NCBI RefSeq assembly: GCF_050269735.1
Contig: NZ_JBNNIX010000001.1
Span: forward strand, 186,001 to 250,000
Length of the DNA stretch: 64,000 nt
Origin: Paenisporosarcina sp050269735
GTDB lineage: Bacteria; Bacillota; Bacilli; Bacillales_A; Planococcaceae
Direction: 5' to 3'
Part shown: piece by piece, positions 25,721-34,846 of the stretch
Numbering within the stretch: the first letter of the stretch is position 1
How the letters are laid out: every line of letters starts with the position of its first letter
Translations under genes and position numbers: made by a program
The notes under the pieces: model-generated
What the model was told of the DNA's origin: nothing
Database searches by the model: none
The model's input: only the letters and a program-made list of their open reading frames with translations

Positions 25721-25945
25721 TCAATGTGAAGTTTCTGTATGCGCCGTAATTTCTTCGGCCAGGTCATGTTTTACTAAGTGCTCGCCAAGGTGGTCGCTAC
25801 TGCAAAAGATTAAATCTTCATATACCACGCAGATGTCTTCTTCAAAGATTTCCCCATTGCAGTAATCGCAATTATAGACCACAATCGCTTGTTGTGGATC
25901 ACTTGGCAGACCTGCACCTGTCACCATTGGATTTTCAATTTGCAT
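25721..25945 (-). CDS. Small zinc-ribbon-like protein
   Basis: 74 aa with a CxxC...C pattern (YNCDYCNGEIFEEDICVVYE then FCSSDH), consistent with one structural zinc site formed by Cys and perhaps His. The ATG at 25945 has TAAGGATG. Lies 60 nt downstream of ligD on the same strand; possible co-transcription. Function unknown. Confidence 0.6.
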   Translation of the reverse strand: MQIENPMVTGAGLPSDPQQAIVVYNCDYCNGEIFEEDICVVYEDLIFCSSDHLGEHLVKHDLAEEITAHTETSH

Positions 25946-26005
25946 CGATATCATCCTTACTTTTAATGGTTAGTTTCACCGAAATGAAGGAAGCAATTCG
26001 TAGAG

Positions 26006-27850
26006 TTACGCCTTACTTTTAACTAGTTCTTTCAATTGTCTTAATACATCCGCAAATTTCAATTCGTCTGCGTTCTCCCGGAAATCTCGGAAAGGGTTGC
26101 CTTTGTTTTTCAGTCGTTCCAAGACGGCAGGAATAGAGAATAAATCAGGTTTTAAGGATTCATTTACTTCATCCCAAGTTAACGGTGTCGCAATCAAACC
26201 TTGTTCGGTTCCTCTGGCTGAATAGGGCGCAATGATGGTTTTTCCTTCATGATGTTGCACATAATCCAAGTACAATTTGTTGTGTCGGTTCTTGATCAAT
26301 CGCTCTGTCGTAAACCACTGGGGTTCCTGTTCGCATAAGAAGTCGCTAACAAATTTGGTGAACACCCGTGTTTCATTATAAGAAAATCGATTAAAAGGCA
26401 AGGGGATATACACTTGCAATCCTTTGCGACCTGATGTTTTCACAAACGAGTTCAAGCCAAATTGATCAAAAATGGCTTTCATTCGTTGCGCGGCTTCAAT
26501 GGCGAGTGGAAACTCATGAACTGATGGTGGGTCTAAATCAAAAACAATCTCTGTCGGCTTGTCGGTCGCAATTGTCTGAAAAGGAATGTGAAATTCCAGT
26601 GCCAGCTGATTCCCGAGCCACATTAGGGATTCAAGATTATTGCACACCATATGTGTGATGTCATCTGCCTTTGACGTTGCAAGAAAATAGGGAATCGTGT
26701 CAGGCGCATTTTTCTGATAGAAGCTTTCGCCTTCCGCACCATGTGGGAAGCGGATAACAGTAAGATGGCGGTCCTGTAGGAAAGGCAACATGTGAGGAGA
26801 GACATGTTGCAAGTAAAGCAAGTAATCATCTTTGTTCAAACCTAGTAATGGCCACACGGGCTTGTCCGGATTCGTGATTTTTACATTTTCGGGTAGAGGA
26901 TAAAGCTGACGTTGCATTTGTTTCCAATCGCAATCGGCAGGGTCTTTGTCAAAGACAAATGAATCAAATCGAGGTTCCCTTAAGTGTTTGCCATCAAAGT
27001 CAATACAGGCAATGTCGACGCAAATAGATGGTTCAAGTCCCCATATATTAGAAGAAATTAAAGTCCCATTTGATTCGAATAACGTTTTCAAAGTAGTTAT
27101 TTCTTCTTTTTTCAGTCCATGACGAAACGTGACAACTTCAATCAACTTGCCTTTGGAGTAAATGGATCCATGGAAAAATCCATTGTTGTGATCGTATTTG
27201 GATAAGATTACTGTTACATATCTCCAGTTTTTAATTTTCATCCAGTGACCGGTACGTTTATCACTGTGCCATTTGCTCATTTTTTCCTTGGCGACAATGC
27301 CTTCCCCGTTATTAATTTTTACTTGATGCCACAATTTCTTACTATGTTTGGTTTCCTCCACCGTTTGAATGAGAGCTCGATCTTGATAGTTAACGGATTG
27401 TGGCAAGTTAAGGGATTTAAACACCTTACGAAGAAGCTGTTTGCGCGCTGAGAAAGATAAGCTGTGTTGAATTTCACCTTTACTGGTTAATATATCAAAC
27501 GCAACATAATGACAAGGGAATTCCTGTGCATGCTGGTTAAGGACGCGTTGCGTGCGCATGCGACTTCTCATTTGGACAATGGAAAAGTTGCTTTGTTGAT
27601 TATTCACCAAATAAACCAATTCACCGTCTAACATCAACGGCAAAAAAGAGCGGATATCTTGATAAATATCCTGACAAAAAGCCATAATTTCCGGAAACAT
27701 CGGATTGAGCACTTTGCCGTTGCGGCTTTTAAGAGTTGGCGTTTCTTCTACCCATTCAAGAAGGCAACGAAAGCCATCGTATTTTACTTCGTACAACCAG
27801 TCTTTGCCCGTTGGAATGTCTGTTGCAGCAGTTAACAGCATCGGCTTCAA
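26006..27850 (-). CDS. ligD: NHEJ ATP-dependent DNA ligase LigD
   Basis: 614 aa, the size of the two-domain Bacillus LigD (ligase plus polymerase/primase, no phosphoesterase). The ligase domain is N-terminal: catalytic Lys23 in EVKYDGFR, then LMLDGELVYL and KINNGEGIVAKEK, with the OB domain to about residue 300. The polymerase domain starts near residue 325 (TNPDKPVWP) and has IRFPHGAEGESFYQKNAP, EIVFDLDPP (metal-binding DxD) and VKTSGRKGLQVYIPL. Start is TTG with AGGATA. Divergent from ku; together they form the bacterial non-homologous end-joining pair used in dormant spores. Confidence 0.96.
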   Translation of the reverse strand: MKPMLLTAATDIPTGKDWLYEVKYDGFRCLLEWVEETPTLKSRNGKVLNPMFPEIMAFCQDIYQDIRSFLPLMLDGELVYLVNNQQSNFSIVQMRSRMRTQRVLNQHAQEFPCHYVAFDILTSKGEIQHSLSFSARKQLLRKVFKSLNLPQSVNYQDRALIQTVEETKHSKKLWHQVKINNGEGIVAKEKMSKWHSDKRTGHWMKIKNWRYVTVILSKYDHNNGFFHGSIYSKGKLIEVVTFRHGLKKEEITTLKTLFESNGTLISSNIWGLEPSICVDIACIDFDGKHLREPRFDSFVFDKDPADCDWKQMQRQLYPLPENVKITNPDKPVWPLLGLNKDDYLLYLQHVSPHMLPFLQDRHLTVIRFPHGAEGESFYQKNAPDTIPYFLATSKADDITHMVCNNLESLMWLGNQLALEFHIPFQTIATDKPTEIVFDLDPPSVHEFPLAIEAAQRMKAIFDQFGLNSFVKTSGRKGLQVYIPLPFNRFSYNETRVFTKFVSDFLCEQEPQWFTTERLIKNRHNKLYLDYVQHHEGKTIIAPYSARGTEQGLIATPLTWDEVNESLKPDLFSIPAVLERLKNKGNPFRDFRENADELKFADVLRQLKELVKSKA

Positions 27851-27965
27851 ATTTTTATCCTACTCTCGGTTGTTTTTCCTAGCTTTTGTATTTTTCAGCA
27901 CCTGATACATAAATTTAGGCGAAAAATGCATAGTAAGAAAAAGAAATAGAGGTGGTGAATCGAAT

Positions 27966-28787
27966 ATGCATACGGTTTGGAAAGGAAGCATCAGCTTTGG
28001 ACTGGTGAATATTCCAGTCAAGCTCCACGCTGCGACAGAGAATAAAGATATTAAATTACGCCAATTACACAAAGAGTGTCACACGCCAATCAATTATCAA
28101 AAGGTATGTGAAGGCTGTAAAAAAGAAGTGCAAAGCGAAGACATCATCAAAGCTTACGAGTATTCGAAAAATAAATTTGTCGTGTTGGACGACGAAGAAC
28201 TGGAGAAATTGAAAAAGGAAAATGATGATAAAGCAGTGGAAATCATTGATTTCGTGAAGTTGGAAGAAATTGATCCCATTTATTTTGAAAGAAGTTATTA
28301 CATGGCACCGGATGGCGGAGGAGGAAAAGCGTATTCTCTTCTGAAAAAGGCTTTGACGGAATCGGGGAAAATTGGCGTGGCCAAAATCATGATCCGTTCA
28401 AAAGAACAGTTGGCAGTAGTCCGAGTTTACGAAGAAATATTAATAATGGAAACAATTCATTTTCCGGATGAAGTACGAAATGCGAAAGACGTACCAAATA
28501 TTCCGAGTGAACCAGTGATCGTCCAGAAAGAACTGGATACGGCATTGTTATTGGTAGAGCAATTAACAACGAAATTCGAACCCGAAAAATACACAGATGA
28601 TTACCGTACCGCATTAATGGAATTAATCGAAGACAAGAAAAATGGTAACAAGACAGTCACAGCAAGCGAAAAACAAGCTGCAGCCCCTTCAAATGTGACC
28701 GATTTAATGTCTGCACTTCAAGCCTCGCTGGATAAAACCAAAAAGAAAAAGCCGGCGACCCGAAAGAAAGCGGCAAAAACGTCTTAA
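27966..28787 (+). CDS. ku: Ku, NHEJ DNA-end-binding protein
   Basis: 273-aa homodimeric ring protein that binds double-strand ends and recruits LigD. Begins TVWKGSISFGLVNIPVKLH, the standard Ku start; the CxxC segment VCEGCKKEV and KFVVLDDEELEKL follow; VQKELDTALLLVEQLT leads to the minimal C-terminus and a Lys-rich tail (TKKKKPATRKKAAK). GAGGTGGTGA precedes the ATG. A CATAGTA at 27929-27935 resembles a SigG -10 element; in B. subtilis ku and ligD are under SigG, but no matching -35 was found here. Complete. Confidence 0.96.
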   Translation: MHTVWKGSISFGLVNIPVKLHAATENKDIKLRQLHKECHTPINYQKVCEGCKKEVQSEDIIKAYEYSKNKFVVLDDEELEKLKKENDDKAVEIIDFVKLEEIDPIYFERSYYMAPDGGGGKAYSLLKKALTESGKIGVAKIMIRSKEQLAVVRVYEEILIMETIHFPDEVRNAKDVPNIPSEPVIVQKELDTALLLVEQLTTKFEPEKYTDDYRTALMELIEDKKNGNKTVTASEKQAAAPSNVTDLMSALQASLDKTKKKKPATRKKAAKTS

Positions 28788-28869
28788 CATACAGGGGACG
28801 AGTGTCCTTTGTATGTTTTGCTTTTTTCAGCCTATCTCCTGTACCATAAAAGCAAAGGAGGGACGCCGG

Positions 28870-29160
28870 ATGATGAATGAAAAGCAACACGCTGTGATTA
28901 TTTACACGGTAGTCGAACGAAAAATCGACTTGTATTACAAATTGCAGAAAATCGCCACGCATCACGAACTGATGATTACCCCAGAATCTGTGAAGACAGC
29001 AAGAGCAGAGTTCACACTCAATCAAGTCCTGGACGTTTCCTACAAACCTTTTTCCTCAGAAGCGGGCATTCTATATCTCCATACCAATCAAGGCGTCTTT
29101 CCATTCAACATTCACAGCAATCCACAAATCTTTATCGATACGTTTCGTTCGTTTAAATAA
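28870..29160 (+). CDS. Small hypothetical protein downstream of ku
   Basis: 96 aa, no signal or membrane segment. Alternating short beta-like segments (HAVIIYTVVERKIDLYYKLQ, VLDVSYKP, GILYLHTNQGVFPFNIHS) and the ending FIDTFRSFK resemble a compact PH-like fold, but this is only a resemblance. The ATG pair follows AAAGGAGGGA. Probably co-transcribed with ku (82 nt gap) and ended by the hairpin at 29251. Confidence 0.6.
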   Translation: MMNEKQHAVIIYTVVERKIDLYYKLQKIATHHELMITPESVKTARAEFTLNQVLDVSYKPFSSEAGILYLHTNQGVFPFNIHSNPQIFIDTFRSFK

Positions 29161-29250
29161 TAACTGCATGATTTGGTTAGGAGTCTAACACATTCCAAGA
29201 TTCCTTCACTATTCCAACTGAATTCATCATACATAGTAAAACTTCTTTTA

Positions 29251-29290
29251 GAGTCTCGCCTTCAGAATAGGTGAGACTCTTTTTCTTTTT
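29251..29290 (+). terminator. Terminator of the ku unit
   Basis: AGAGTCTCGCC pairs with GGTGAGACTCT (one G-T) and is followed by TTTTCTTTTT. Confidence 0.8.
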
Positions 29291-29356
29291 CCAAGTTTTT
29301 GCATAAAAATAGCCATTATAACAAAACATGAGTGTATATAAGGAGGTGTTCAAGGA

Positions 29357-30874
29357 ATGAGCAAGCCCTTTTCGTTTTTTCAAAGAAAACGCCATAATTC
29401 GGAAACACCTGTTGTTCCGACATTAAAAACAGTGAATCAAGTATCCACAGTGTTGGCAAACAACATCCAGCAAATGCAGACGATATTCGGGGATAGTTCA
29501 GATGTTAGAATGATTCATTTCCTTGAAAAGCCGGTTCCTTTTGTACTCTATTATATTGAAGGATTAATTAATAAAAAACAGTTGGACTCATCGGTCATCG
29601 AACCAATCAATAACTGGCAGCGCACTAAAGGGAAAAGTGGTAAGGCAACTGATGTCATTCATCAATTGGACGTTTCAGCAGAGATCAGTTCGAACCAACA
29701 AGTGGAAGATGTCATTATGTCCATATTAAAAGGACAGGTAGCTATATTTGTTGAGGGTCTAAATGAAGCGTTTACTGTACCCTTGGAAACCTGGCCGTCC
29801 CGTGCAGTGGAAGAACCAATAGCCCAGACCATTGTTAGGGGTTCTAGAGAAGGGTTTACTGAAACACTGCTCGTCAACACGTCTTTGATTAGAAGAAGAC
29901 TTATGGACCCAACTCTTCGATTTAAATCGTTTCAAGTTGGCAACATTACCAAAACACCGATTTTGGTGGCTTACTTGGAAAGCCAAGTGGAACAAGACGT
30001 ACTTCAAGAAGTATTAAAAAGAGTTGCTAATGTAAATACCAATAAAGTATTTGAAAGTGGCATGCTGGAAGAGTTGATACAAGAGAAAGGCTATTCACCT
30101 TTCCCAACTTTTCAAGCGACGGAAAGACCGGATAGTGCCGCTGCAGCCCTTGTGGAAGGTAAAGTATTGATTATGATGGAGGGCACGCCATTTGCATTAA
30201 TTACACCGACAACATTTATTTCCTTTTTCCAGGCTGCAGAAGATTATTATCACCATTTTGACATCTCTACGTTAACACGCTTCATCCGGATCATTGCCTT
30301 TTTTCTTTCTATTTCCCTATCGGCTATTTTCATTGCCGTTACAACTTATCACCATGAACTGATTCCGACCAGCTTGTTGGTTAGTCTTGCTGCTCAACGT
30401 GAAGGTGTTCCTTTTCCGGCTTTCGTTGAAGCATTATTAATGGAAATTATGTTTGAGATATTACGGGAAGCCGGCATACGAATGCCTAGACCGATTGGTT
30501 CAGCCGTATCCATCGTTGGGGCAATTGTTATTGGGGAGTCTGCAGTGGCAGCGGGCTTGGTGTCACCAGCCATTGTCATTGTGGTAGCCCTCTCTGCCAT
30601 TTCAAGTTTTGTATCACCTTATTATGCACACAGTGGTGCGGCGAGATTGTTACGTTTCGTGAACATGACCTTTGCCGCGACAGCGGGCATTTTTGGCATC
30701 ATTTTCTTCTTTTTGGGTCTACTAATTCATCTTTGTTCCCGTACATCGATGGGGAAACCGTTTTTTACGCCGATTCTATCCTTTCACCCTGATAAGCTGA
30801 AGGATGGTATTTTCAGGTTTCCATTATGGTGGACACAGACGAAGTTCCATCGGAAGCGGGCTCATAAATCATGA
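29357..30874 (+). CDS. Germinant-receptor A subunit (GerAA family)
   Basis: 505-aa spore inner-membrane protein. A large N-terminal cytoplasmic domain (to about residue 300) contains VRMIHFLEKPVPFVLYYIEG, ALVEGKVLIMMEGTPFALI and the LETWPSRAVEEP stretch. A C-terminal membrane part of four to five helices follows (IIAFFLSISLSAIFIAVTTY onward, with GAIVIGESAVAAGLVSPAIV). Works with B and C subunits to sense germinants and open the spore. Start ATG after AAGGAGG. A CATTATA at 29324-29330 fits the SigG -10 consensus, as expected for forespore genes, but the -35 is weak. Its TGA overlaps the C-subunit ATG. Confidence 0.95.
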   Translation: MSKPFSFFQRKRHNSETPVVPTLKTVNQVSTVLANNIQQMQTIFGDSSDVRMIHFLEKPVPFVLYYIEGLINKKQLDSSVIEPINNWQRTKGKSGKATDVIHQLDVSAEISSNQQVEDVIMSILKGQVAIFVEGLNEAFTVPLETWPSRAVEEPIAQTIVRGSREGFTETLLVNTSLIRRRLMDPTLRFKSFQVGNITKTPILVAYLESQVEQDVLQEVLKRVANVNTNKVFESGMLEELIQEKGYSPFPTFQATERPDSAAAALVEGKVLIMMEGTPFALITPTTFISFFQAAEDYYHHFDISTLTRFIRIIAFFLSISLSAIFIAVTTYHHELIPTSLLVSLAAQREGVPFPAFVEALLMEIMFEILREAGIRMPRPIGSAVSIVGAIVIGESAVAAGLVSPAIVIVVALSAISSFVSPYYAHSGAARLLRFVNMTFAATAGIFGIIFFFLGLLIHLCSRTSMGKPFFTPILSFHPDKLKDGIFRFPLWWTQTKFHRKRAHKS

Positions 30875-32076
30875 GAGGTTCTATTAAGTTTATATTGCTT
30901 TTATTGTTTGTCAGTTTGATGTTGGCAGGTTGCAAGGGGAAGTCGGAACTGAATGAAATTTTAATTGTTTCATCCATTGGCATAGACCAAGAAGGAGAAG
31001 AGACGGTTGTCCATTTACAAGTCGTTAATCCTAGCGGGCAAAGCAATGTTCAGGGATCAGGATCAGGAGGCACGGTTTACACGTACACGGAACGAGGGAA
31101 AACTTTATATGAAGCGGTGAAGAAAGTAAATAATATCCTCCCGCGTAAAGCCATGTTTTCGCATGTGACATGTATTGTCGTAGGGGAAGAATATGCAAGA
31201 GAGACAGGTATTTCCATGATTTTTGACTTTATCGAGCGGAATAATCAAATAAGAGATAATGTAGCAATGTTAGTGGCTAAGAACTCAAAAGCCAAAGATA
31301 TATTGTCCTTGTATACGCCGATTTTCAAAAACCCTGCTGAATCGTTAAAGAATCGAATACAAATTGCGTCTGCCTCGACGGGAATATCAGAAGGAATCAC
31401 AGAAAGAGAAGTTATTAACTGGACGTATGGGGATCACAGGGACCCGGTCATCCTTGGAGTAGAGCGGTTAAATTTATCTGAGATGGGAAAAGAAATGTCC
31501 AATCTAGAGAATATTAATGCAAACAATAAGACGTTTAAAATAACAGGGCTCGCTCTTTTTAATAAAGACCGTCTGACGGGTTGGTATGATGATAATCAAG
31601 CAATCGGTTGGGCGATGGTTAATAACAGGGTAAAAGAACCAATTATTATTACGGATGAATGTGAAAATGAGGATGGATACATTGGTTTCTCGGTGAAACA
31701 TATTAAATCCAATGTAAAACCATTGGTTACAGACTCGGAAGTTACGTTTCAAGTAAACATTTCAGGTACTGCTGTTTTGCAAGAAATTACATGCAATATG
31801 GATGTCAGCGATCCCAATAATTTAATTGATATGGAAAAGCAAGTGGAAGCTGCCATAAAAGAAGATATTGAAAGAGCAGTAGAACAAGCAAAAGAACAAA
31901 AACTTGATGTTTTTGGATTCGGGAAATTAGTGTACGAAAAAGAGCCTAAAAAGTGGAAGGAAAAGTACAAAAAAGAGTGGGGAAACGAATTAGCAAACGT
32001 TAAGGTTGATCCAGTCATCTTTATTCGAATGGAATCTGTAGGAACAAGGGTGAACTCAATCCATGAAAAAGAATAG
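30871..32076 (+). CDS. Germinant-receptor C subunit, Ger(x)C lipoprotein
   Basis: 401-aa lipoprotein; signal peptide with lipobox LAGC (Cys21), anchored on the outer face of the spore inner membrane. The N-terminal domain (IGIDQEGEETVVHLQVVNPS, KTLYEAVKKVNNILPRK) and the C-terminal Ger_AC domain (IERAVEQAKEQKLDVFGFGK) are both present. Overlaps gerA by 4 nt (ATGA) and the next small ORF by 14 nt, so translation is coupled. Order A-C-small-B differs from the A-B-C order of B. subtilis gerA. Confidence 0.94.
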   Translation: MRGSIKFILLLLFVSLMLAGCKGKSELNEILIVSSIGIDQEGEETVVHLQVVNPSGQSNVQGSGSGGTVYTYTERGKTLYEAVKKVNNILPRKAMFSHVTCIVVGEEYARETGISMIFDFIERNNQIRDNVAMLVAKNSKAKDILSLYTPIFKNPAESLKNRIQIASASTGISEGITEREVINWTYGDHRDPVILGVERLNLSEMGKEMSNLENINANNKTFKITGLALFNKDRLTGWYDDNQAIGWAMVNNRVKEPIIITDECENEDGYIGFSVKHIKSNVKPLVTDSEVTFQVNISGTAVLQEITCNMDVSDPNNLIDMEKQVEAAIKEDIERAVEQAKEQKLDVFGFGKLVYEKEPKKWKEKYKKEWGNELANVKVDPVIFIRMESVGTRVNSIHEKE

Positions 32077-32230
32077 CAGACGATACCAATTTACGTTATC
32101 AATTCTTTGGTTGTTTACCATGGGATACACAAGCGTTTTTTTAATGAAGAAGCAAACGCTGCCATTTGCCGAATGGATTGGCGCCGTTTATGAACCAATA
32201 TTTCAACTTTTCTTTGGTGGTAACTCATGA
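32063..32230 (+). CDS. Small membrane protein inside the ger operon (GerD-like position)
   Basis: 55-aa protein, starting KKNSRRYQFTLSILWLFTMG; one helix (about residues 10-27) with a basic N-terminus, then TLPFAEWIGAVYEPIFQLFF, a second amphipathic or re-entrant stretch. It overlaps gerC by 14 nt and gerB by 4 nt (TCATGA), so it is translated as part of the operon. Some Bacillus and Clostridium receptors carry a small extra 'D' subunit that modulates germination. Homology to those is not shown; the role is inferred from position. Confidence 0.75.
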   Translation: MKKNSRRYQFTLSILWLFTMGYTSVFLMKKQTLPFAEWIGAVYEPIFQLFFGGNS

Positions 32231-33315
32231 ATCATTCCATTAGCCGCTGGCAGCTTGTTCTTCTAGTAATTAGTTTTATTTACGGTAGCTCTCTATTAAT
32301 GGCCCCCGGCATAACAGCTGCTGCCTCTTATCGGGATGCTTGGATTTCGATGTTATTAGCTGTAGTGATGGGGTTATTGCTAAACGTCTTTTGGATGATG
32401 TTATTAAAGAGATATAACTATTTATCCATTTTCTCGATTGTGGAAAATGTGACCGGGAAATGGGTAGGCATGTTTATTAACTTGCTGATTGTATTCTATG
32501 GCATTCATTTAGCTGCTTACATCGTGCGCAATTTAAGTAACTTCATGGTCATCAATGTCATTCCTGATTCCAATGAGTGGACTTATCAAATCATGATTAT
32601 TTTGCTGGCTATTTACTCTTGTTATTATGGATTGAACAATATGGCGAGTGTGAACGAATTTTTACTGCCATGGATGCTGTTACTCTTTGGCGTTTCAGTA
32701 GCATTAATCGCCAATAAGTTTGACATAAGTCAATTAAAGCCAGTTTTGAATGAAAGTTTCCTTTCAATCACACATGGTGCCTACAATACACTGGGATTCC
32801 CTTTCATCGAAATCATATTGTTAGGCGCAGTCTTTACCTTCGTCACACAAAAAGAAAAGTTAATGAAAAGTTATCTAATGGCCATATTATCTGCAGGATT
32901 TATCCTGGTCTTTACTGTTTTTCTGACAGTAGGTACAGAAGGTCCCTATATGGTTACCCGAATTACGTATTCAACCTATGCGATGATGAAGGACATCACC
33001 ATCATCGAACTATTTGAACGAGTTGAAGTGGTAATTGCAGTGGTTTGGATTTTTGGGATTTTGGTAAAAATTTGTCTCTGTCTTTTTGCAGTTTTGAAAG
33101 GATTACAACACATATCAAAACACGAAAATTATCATCCTTTTTTACTTCCAGTTGGCATCATCACTTGGGTGATGAGCAATGAAATTCATCGAAATACGAG
33201 AGATTTCACTGACTTTGTGGCAAAATATTGGACACTGTGGTGGTTTACACTTTACGTAATTCTGGTATTAATCATGATGATTGGCATTGCTTTGAAGAAA
33301 GATAAACAGACATAA
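32227..33315 (+). CDS. Germinant-receptor B subunit (GerAB, APC-fold permease)
   Basis: 362-aa, ten-helix membrane protein of the spore germination permease branch of the APC superfamily. Begins ISRWQLVLLVISFIYGSSLL; the helix-1 break typical of this fold, and GAYNTLGFPFIEIILLGAVF in helix 6, are visible. B subunits bind the germinant amino acid. Start overlaps the stop of the 55-aa gene. A terminator begins directly after its stop codon. Confidence 0.94.
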   Translation: MNHSISRWQLVLLVISFIYGSSLLMAPGITAAASYRDAWISMLLAVVMGLLLNVFWMMLLKRYNYLSIFSIVENVTGKWVGMFINLLIVFYGIHLAAYIVRNLSNFMVINVIPDSNEWTYQIMIILLAIYSCYYGLNNMASVNEFLLPWMLLLFGVSVALIANKFDISQLKPVLNESFLSITHGAYNTLGFPFIEIILLGAVFTFVTQKEKLMKSYLMAILSAGFILVFTVFLTVGTEGPYMVTRITYSTYAMMKDITIIELFERVEVVIAVVWIFGILVKICLCLFAVLKGLQHISKHENYHPFLLPVGIITWVMSNEIHRNTRDFTDFVAKYWTLWWFTLYVILVLIMMIGIALKKDKQT

Positions 33316-33340
33316 GGATAGCAGTGTGCTATCCTCTTTC
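33316..33340 (+). terminator. Terminator of the ger operon
   Basis: GGATAGCA-GTG-TGCTATCC followed by TCTTTC. The same stem sequence recurs in the terminator at 33621-33646. Confidence 0.75.
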
Positions 33341-33444
33341 AGGCTGATGACAAAAGAATACTTTCGCAGCATGAAAAGACACTTTTCCCGTAGTGAAACC
33401 TAAAAGAGAATTGTTTTAATTAGATTCTTGGTTGTAATATATGA

Positions 33445-33528
33445 CGTTCACGTAGGTATAATTGGCGTTGACGTAGGAAAAATTGAGCTCCACGTAGGAA
33501 AAATCGACGTTCACGTTGTAAAAGTATC
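33445..33528. repeat. 21-bp periodic array, CGTTCACGTAGGAAAAATTG type
   Basis: Four units start at 33445, 33466, 33487 and 33508, exactly 21 bp apart, with core CACGTAGGAAAAAT (third-base changes). On the minus strand an open frame reads FSYVELN / FSYVNAN-like heptads but has no start or SD. It lies in the convergent gap between gerB and the capA-like gene. Confidence 0.88.
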
Positions 33529-33620
33529 TTTTAGCATATACTTCTTCACGGCAAAACCACATCTGCATTTCTGAGTCTCACTTAGTATGCAGTTAAATTC
33601 AAACATTCTACAAACTGAAA

Positions 33621-33646
33621 AGAGGATAGCCAACATGCTATCCTCT
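33621..33646 (-). terminator. Terminator of the capA-like gene
   Basis: AGAGGATAGC / GCTATCCTCT stem with loop CAACAT; TTTTC follows on the minus strand and TTCTTT on the plus strand, so it may work both ways. Confidence 0.75.
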
Positions 33647-33658
33647 TTCTTTACGTAT

Positions 33659-34846
33659 TCATTTTTCAATAAACGTTAGGTCATTTGTATATGCATTCAT
33701 ATGTTTTTGTGTGTTTTCGTAGTGCAGCTGATGGCCAGGTAAGTAGGAGTCCGTCAACAAGTGCATTGGGATGACTTCAAAGTCGCGCTTGTCTTTGTAG
33801 TACCCATAAGTCGGGACGAAACTAGGATGATCTAAAAGGATAACCGTTTCCTCGGAATTCACGACTTTCGTGATTTCTACGCCACCAATGCCACCTGTCA
33901 TTCTCTCCAAGCCTTCCTGGCCAGATAAAAAGTTTCCTAAGCTATACATGACGAATGTTCGCGTCCCGTCCGGTCGTTCAATCCAATCCACTGGTTGAAG
34001 AACATGTGGGTGATGGCCAATGATGATATCCACGCCCATTTGCGATAGTTCATTGGCTAACTTGATTTGTGTGTCGCTTGGCGTTTTTTCATATTCATTT
34101 CCCCAGTGCATGGACACAACCACCACATCCGAAATCGCTTTGGCCGCTTTCACGTCTTGTTCGATTAAAGGCAGGTCAATCAAATTAATTAAATAAGGTT
34201 TACCTTCAGGGACGGGCAAGCCATTTGTTCCATAACTATACGATAGAAAAGAAAACGTGATGTCATTCTTCGTAACCGTGCGAATCGTGTTCCGGTCTTC
34301 AGCCGATTTGAAAGCACCTGTATACGGCATCTCAATGTGATCCCAATAATTAATGGCGTTCAGAATGGCTTTTTCGCCTTTATCCAGTGTGTGATTGTTG
34401 GCAATGGTTACGATATCGATTCCAGCGTACTTCAAAGCATCTCCAATCTCATAAGGACTGTTGAAAAGGGGGTAACTGGAAAGACCCAGCTCCGCGCCAC
34501 CAATCATCGTTTCTTGATTGGCAACGGCAAGATCGGCGCTTTCGATAATCGGTTTTACTTTCTCAAACATGTCAATGAAATCATAGGTACCATCAGGCGT
34601 TTTTGCATCTGTATACACGGGTTGATGAAGCAGTATATCGCCAATTGCTACAAGTTTAGCTTTAGTCACCACCGGCTTTTCAATTTTGAAAGCTTTGACT
34701 GGGACGGGTTTCAAAGGTTCTTTACCCTTTTCAATTTCCATTGCATTGGCAACCGGGACATTGTCTATTGGTAGCTCAGGAGCAGAAAACTGAGAACAGC
34801 CAACCAGGGACAGACATAAGGCAATTAATAAAAAGTACTTTTTCAT
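33659..34846 (-). CDS. CapA-family lipoprotein (metallophosphatase-like)
   Basis: 395 aa. Signal peptide with lipobox LVGC predicts a lipid-anchored extracytoplasmic protein. The CapA/PgsA calcineurin-like domain shows VAIGDILLHQPVY, ANQETMIGG, ANNHTLDKG, VVVSMHWGNEY, GHHPHVLQPVDW and YSLGNFLSGQ, i.e. all metal-binding motifs in order. In capsule operons CapA handles poly-gamma-glutamate, but here no capB/capC is nearby, so a capsule role is doubtful; stand-alone CapA-like proteins are common in Bacillales. ATG after GGAGGAA; longer frame upstream not used. Confidence 0.9.
   Translation of the reverse strand: MKKYFLLIALCLSLVGCSQFSAPELPIDNVPVANAMEIEKGKEPLKPVPVKAFKIEKPVVTKAKLVAIGDILLHQPVYTDAKTPDGTYDFIDMFEKVKPIIESADLAVANQETMIGGAELGLSSYPLFNSPYEIGDALKYAGIDIVTIANNHTLDKGEKAILNAINYWDHIEMPYTGAFKSAEDRNTIRTVTKNDITFSFLSYSYGTNGLPVPEGKPYLINLIDLPLIEQDVKAAKAISDVVVVSMHWGNEYEKTPSDTQIKLANELSQMGVDIIIGHHPHVLQPVDWIERPDGTRTFVMYSLGNFLSGQEGLERMTGGIGGVEITKVVNSEETVILLDHPSFVPTYGYYKDKRDFEVIPMHLLTDSYLPGHQLHYENTQKHMNAYTNDLTFIEK

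Noticed and set aside
33659..34846. Poly-gamma-glutamate capsule operon
   Set aside because: Only the CapA-like protein is present; capB and capC are missing nearby.
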